A stretch of DNA of 5,717 bases from Thermoplasmata archaeon (GTDB taxonomy: Archaea; Thermoplasmatota; Thermoplasmata; JAGHBH01), in assembly GCA_021161085.1 (NCBI GenBank), contig JAGHBH010000181.1, forward strand, positions 1-5,717, given 5' to 3'. This document shows positions 5,248 through 5,717 of the stretch, piece after piece. The notes under the pieces were generated by a model. The model did not search any database. It worked only from the letters and a program-made list of their open reading frames with translations, and was not told the DNA's origin. The translations under genes and the position numbers were made by a program. Position 1 is the first letter of the stretch. Every line of letters begins with the position of its first letter.

Positions 5248-5664
5248 TCAAACATCTTTCCTCTGATTTGTATCTCCTTTCTCTTCATTCTCGGTCCCGT
5301 CCCCACCGTCTCCCTCCTCTGCCCTCTTGTACAGCGTGGTGCGGCCCCGGGGGACTATCTCCACCCTCCCGGAGTCCACCAGATATTTCACGACATCAAG
5401 CAGCCTGGTGTATGCCATGCCCTTCTTCCTTGCCTCCCTCTTAAGGGCGGTCATGCTCTTCGGCTCTTCCAGAAGACCTAGCACAAGTGATATCTCATCG
5501 TCACCGAACCCTCCGGGCCCCTCCGGCTCGAGCTCCTCCACCACGGTCTCCGGCTCCCCTTCCACCTCCGGCTCCCCTTCCGCAGCCGTCTCCCGCTCCG
5601 GTTCCGGTTCGGCCTCTACCCCCTCTTCCTTTCCCTCCGCCACCTCCCCTCCTTCTTCCGCCAT
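5248..5664 (-). CDS. Winged helix-turn-helix protein with acidic N-terminal tail
   Basis: A 138-residue protein, likely a DNA-binding regulator. Residues 1-54 are a low-complexity acidic tail rich in Glu, Pro and Gly (such as EGEPEVEGEPE), expected to be disordered. Residues 55-115 fit a winged helix: helix 1 DDEISLVLGLLEEP, helix 2 SMTALKREARKKG, recognition helix about 84-98 (AYTRLLDVVKYLVDS), and a wing with RVEIVPRGRTTLYKR. The C-terminus is again acidic. The start ATG at 5664 has AGGAG (5668-5672) upstream, although only three bases away. The same frame is open to the window edge (17 more codons without a start), so the protein could be longer; the alternative frame there looks like the tail of another gene. 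It is first of the visible wHTH-B-A group and may regulate it. A chromatin or general transcription role is equally possible. Confidence 0.7.
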   Translation of the reverse strand: MAEEGGEVAEGKEEGVEAEPEPERETAAEGEPEVEGEPETVVEELEPEGPGGFGDDEISLVLGLLEEPKSMTALKREARKKGMAYTRLLDVVKYLVDSGRVEIVPRGRTTLYKRAEEGDGGDGTENEEKGDTNQRKDV

Positions 5665-5717
5665 TATCTCCTCTTTTTCGGGCCCGGCATCCTGCCGTAG
5701 GCCCTGGAGTATCCTGC
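5664..5717 (-). CDS. Possible C-terminal tail of an upstream gene (rest outside window)
   Basis: On the minus strand one frame gives AGYSRAYGRMPGPKKRR followed by TAA (5664-5666), which overlaps the ATG of the winged-helix gene by one base (TAATG). A basic tail and a stop-start overlap are typical of an upstream operon gene. The competing reading is that the winged-helix frame itself runs on to the edge. The fragment is too short to name. Confidence 0.35.
   Translation of the reverse strand, partial: AGYSRAYGRMPGPKKRR

Noticed and set aside
4346..5266. Long plus-strand open frame of 306 codons
   Set aside because: It lies antisense to A and B, is rich in Pro, His and Arg with no domain, and is explained by high GC content; A and B have strong ribosome-binding sites and are paralogous.

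Overview
The window most likely comes from an archaeon, probably a euryarchaeote near Thermoplasmatota; this is an inference and the exact lineage is uncertain. The evidence is a geranylgeranyl-reductase-type flavoprotein (archaeal lipid metabolism), an archaeal-style AAA+/DUF4143 ATPase, a TATA-like box placed for a leaderless start, oligo-T terminators, strong GGAGGTG ribosome-binding sites, and moderately GC-rich coding sequence that uses ATA and AGG codons freely. No RNA genes, CRISPR array, transposase or replication origin were found.

Layout. On the + strand, bases 1-764 are the 3' part of a geranylgeranyl reductase family gene. Everything else is on the - strand and converges on it. 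Reading in the direction of transcription from the right edge there is: a possible 17-codon tail of an upstream gene (5664-5717); a small protein with an acidic N-terminal tail and a winged helix-turn-helix (5248-5664); two paralogous unrecognised proteins, called here B (4601-5230) and A (3951-4604), which overlap by 4 bp; a GNAT acetyltransferase (3308-3883); and a ketopantoate reductase, panE type (2281-3261), followed by a hairpin plus T6 terminator. The short gaps and overlaps suggest one operon, at least for the wHTH-B-A part.

Between panE and the convergent lipid gene lies an AAA_14/DUF4143 ATPase with its own apparent promoter and terminator. It is bracketed by two perfect 58-bp direct repeats (866-923 and 2149-2206), 1283 bp apart. 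Each repeat holds two 32-bp units with a TTGAAA-N6-TTTCAA dyad. The reading frame runs into the repeat at both ends. This looks like an inserted or duplicated cassette, and it is the clearest mobile-looking structure in the window.

The two best candidates for something undescribed are the repeat-bounded ATPase cassette and the wHTH-B-A operon. In the latter, the two paralogs share a gap-free 45-residue core with invariant Cys-x-x-His and a second Cys. How panE and the GNAT relate functionally to A and B is not evident from sequence; co-transcription is the only link seen.
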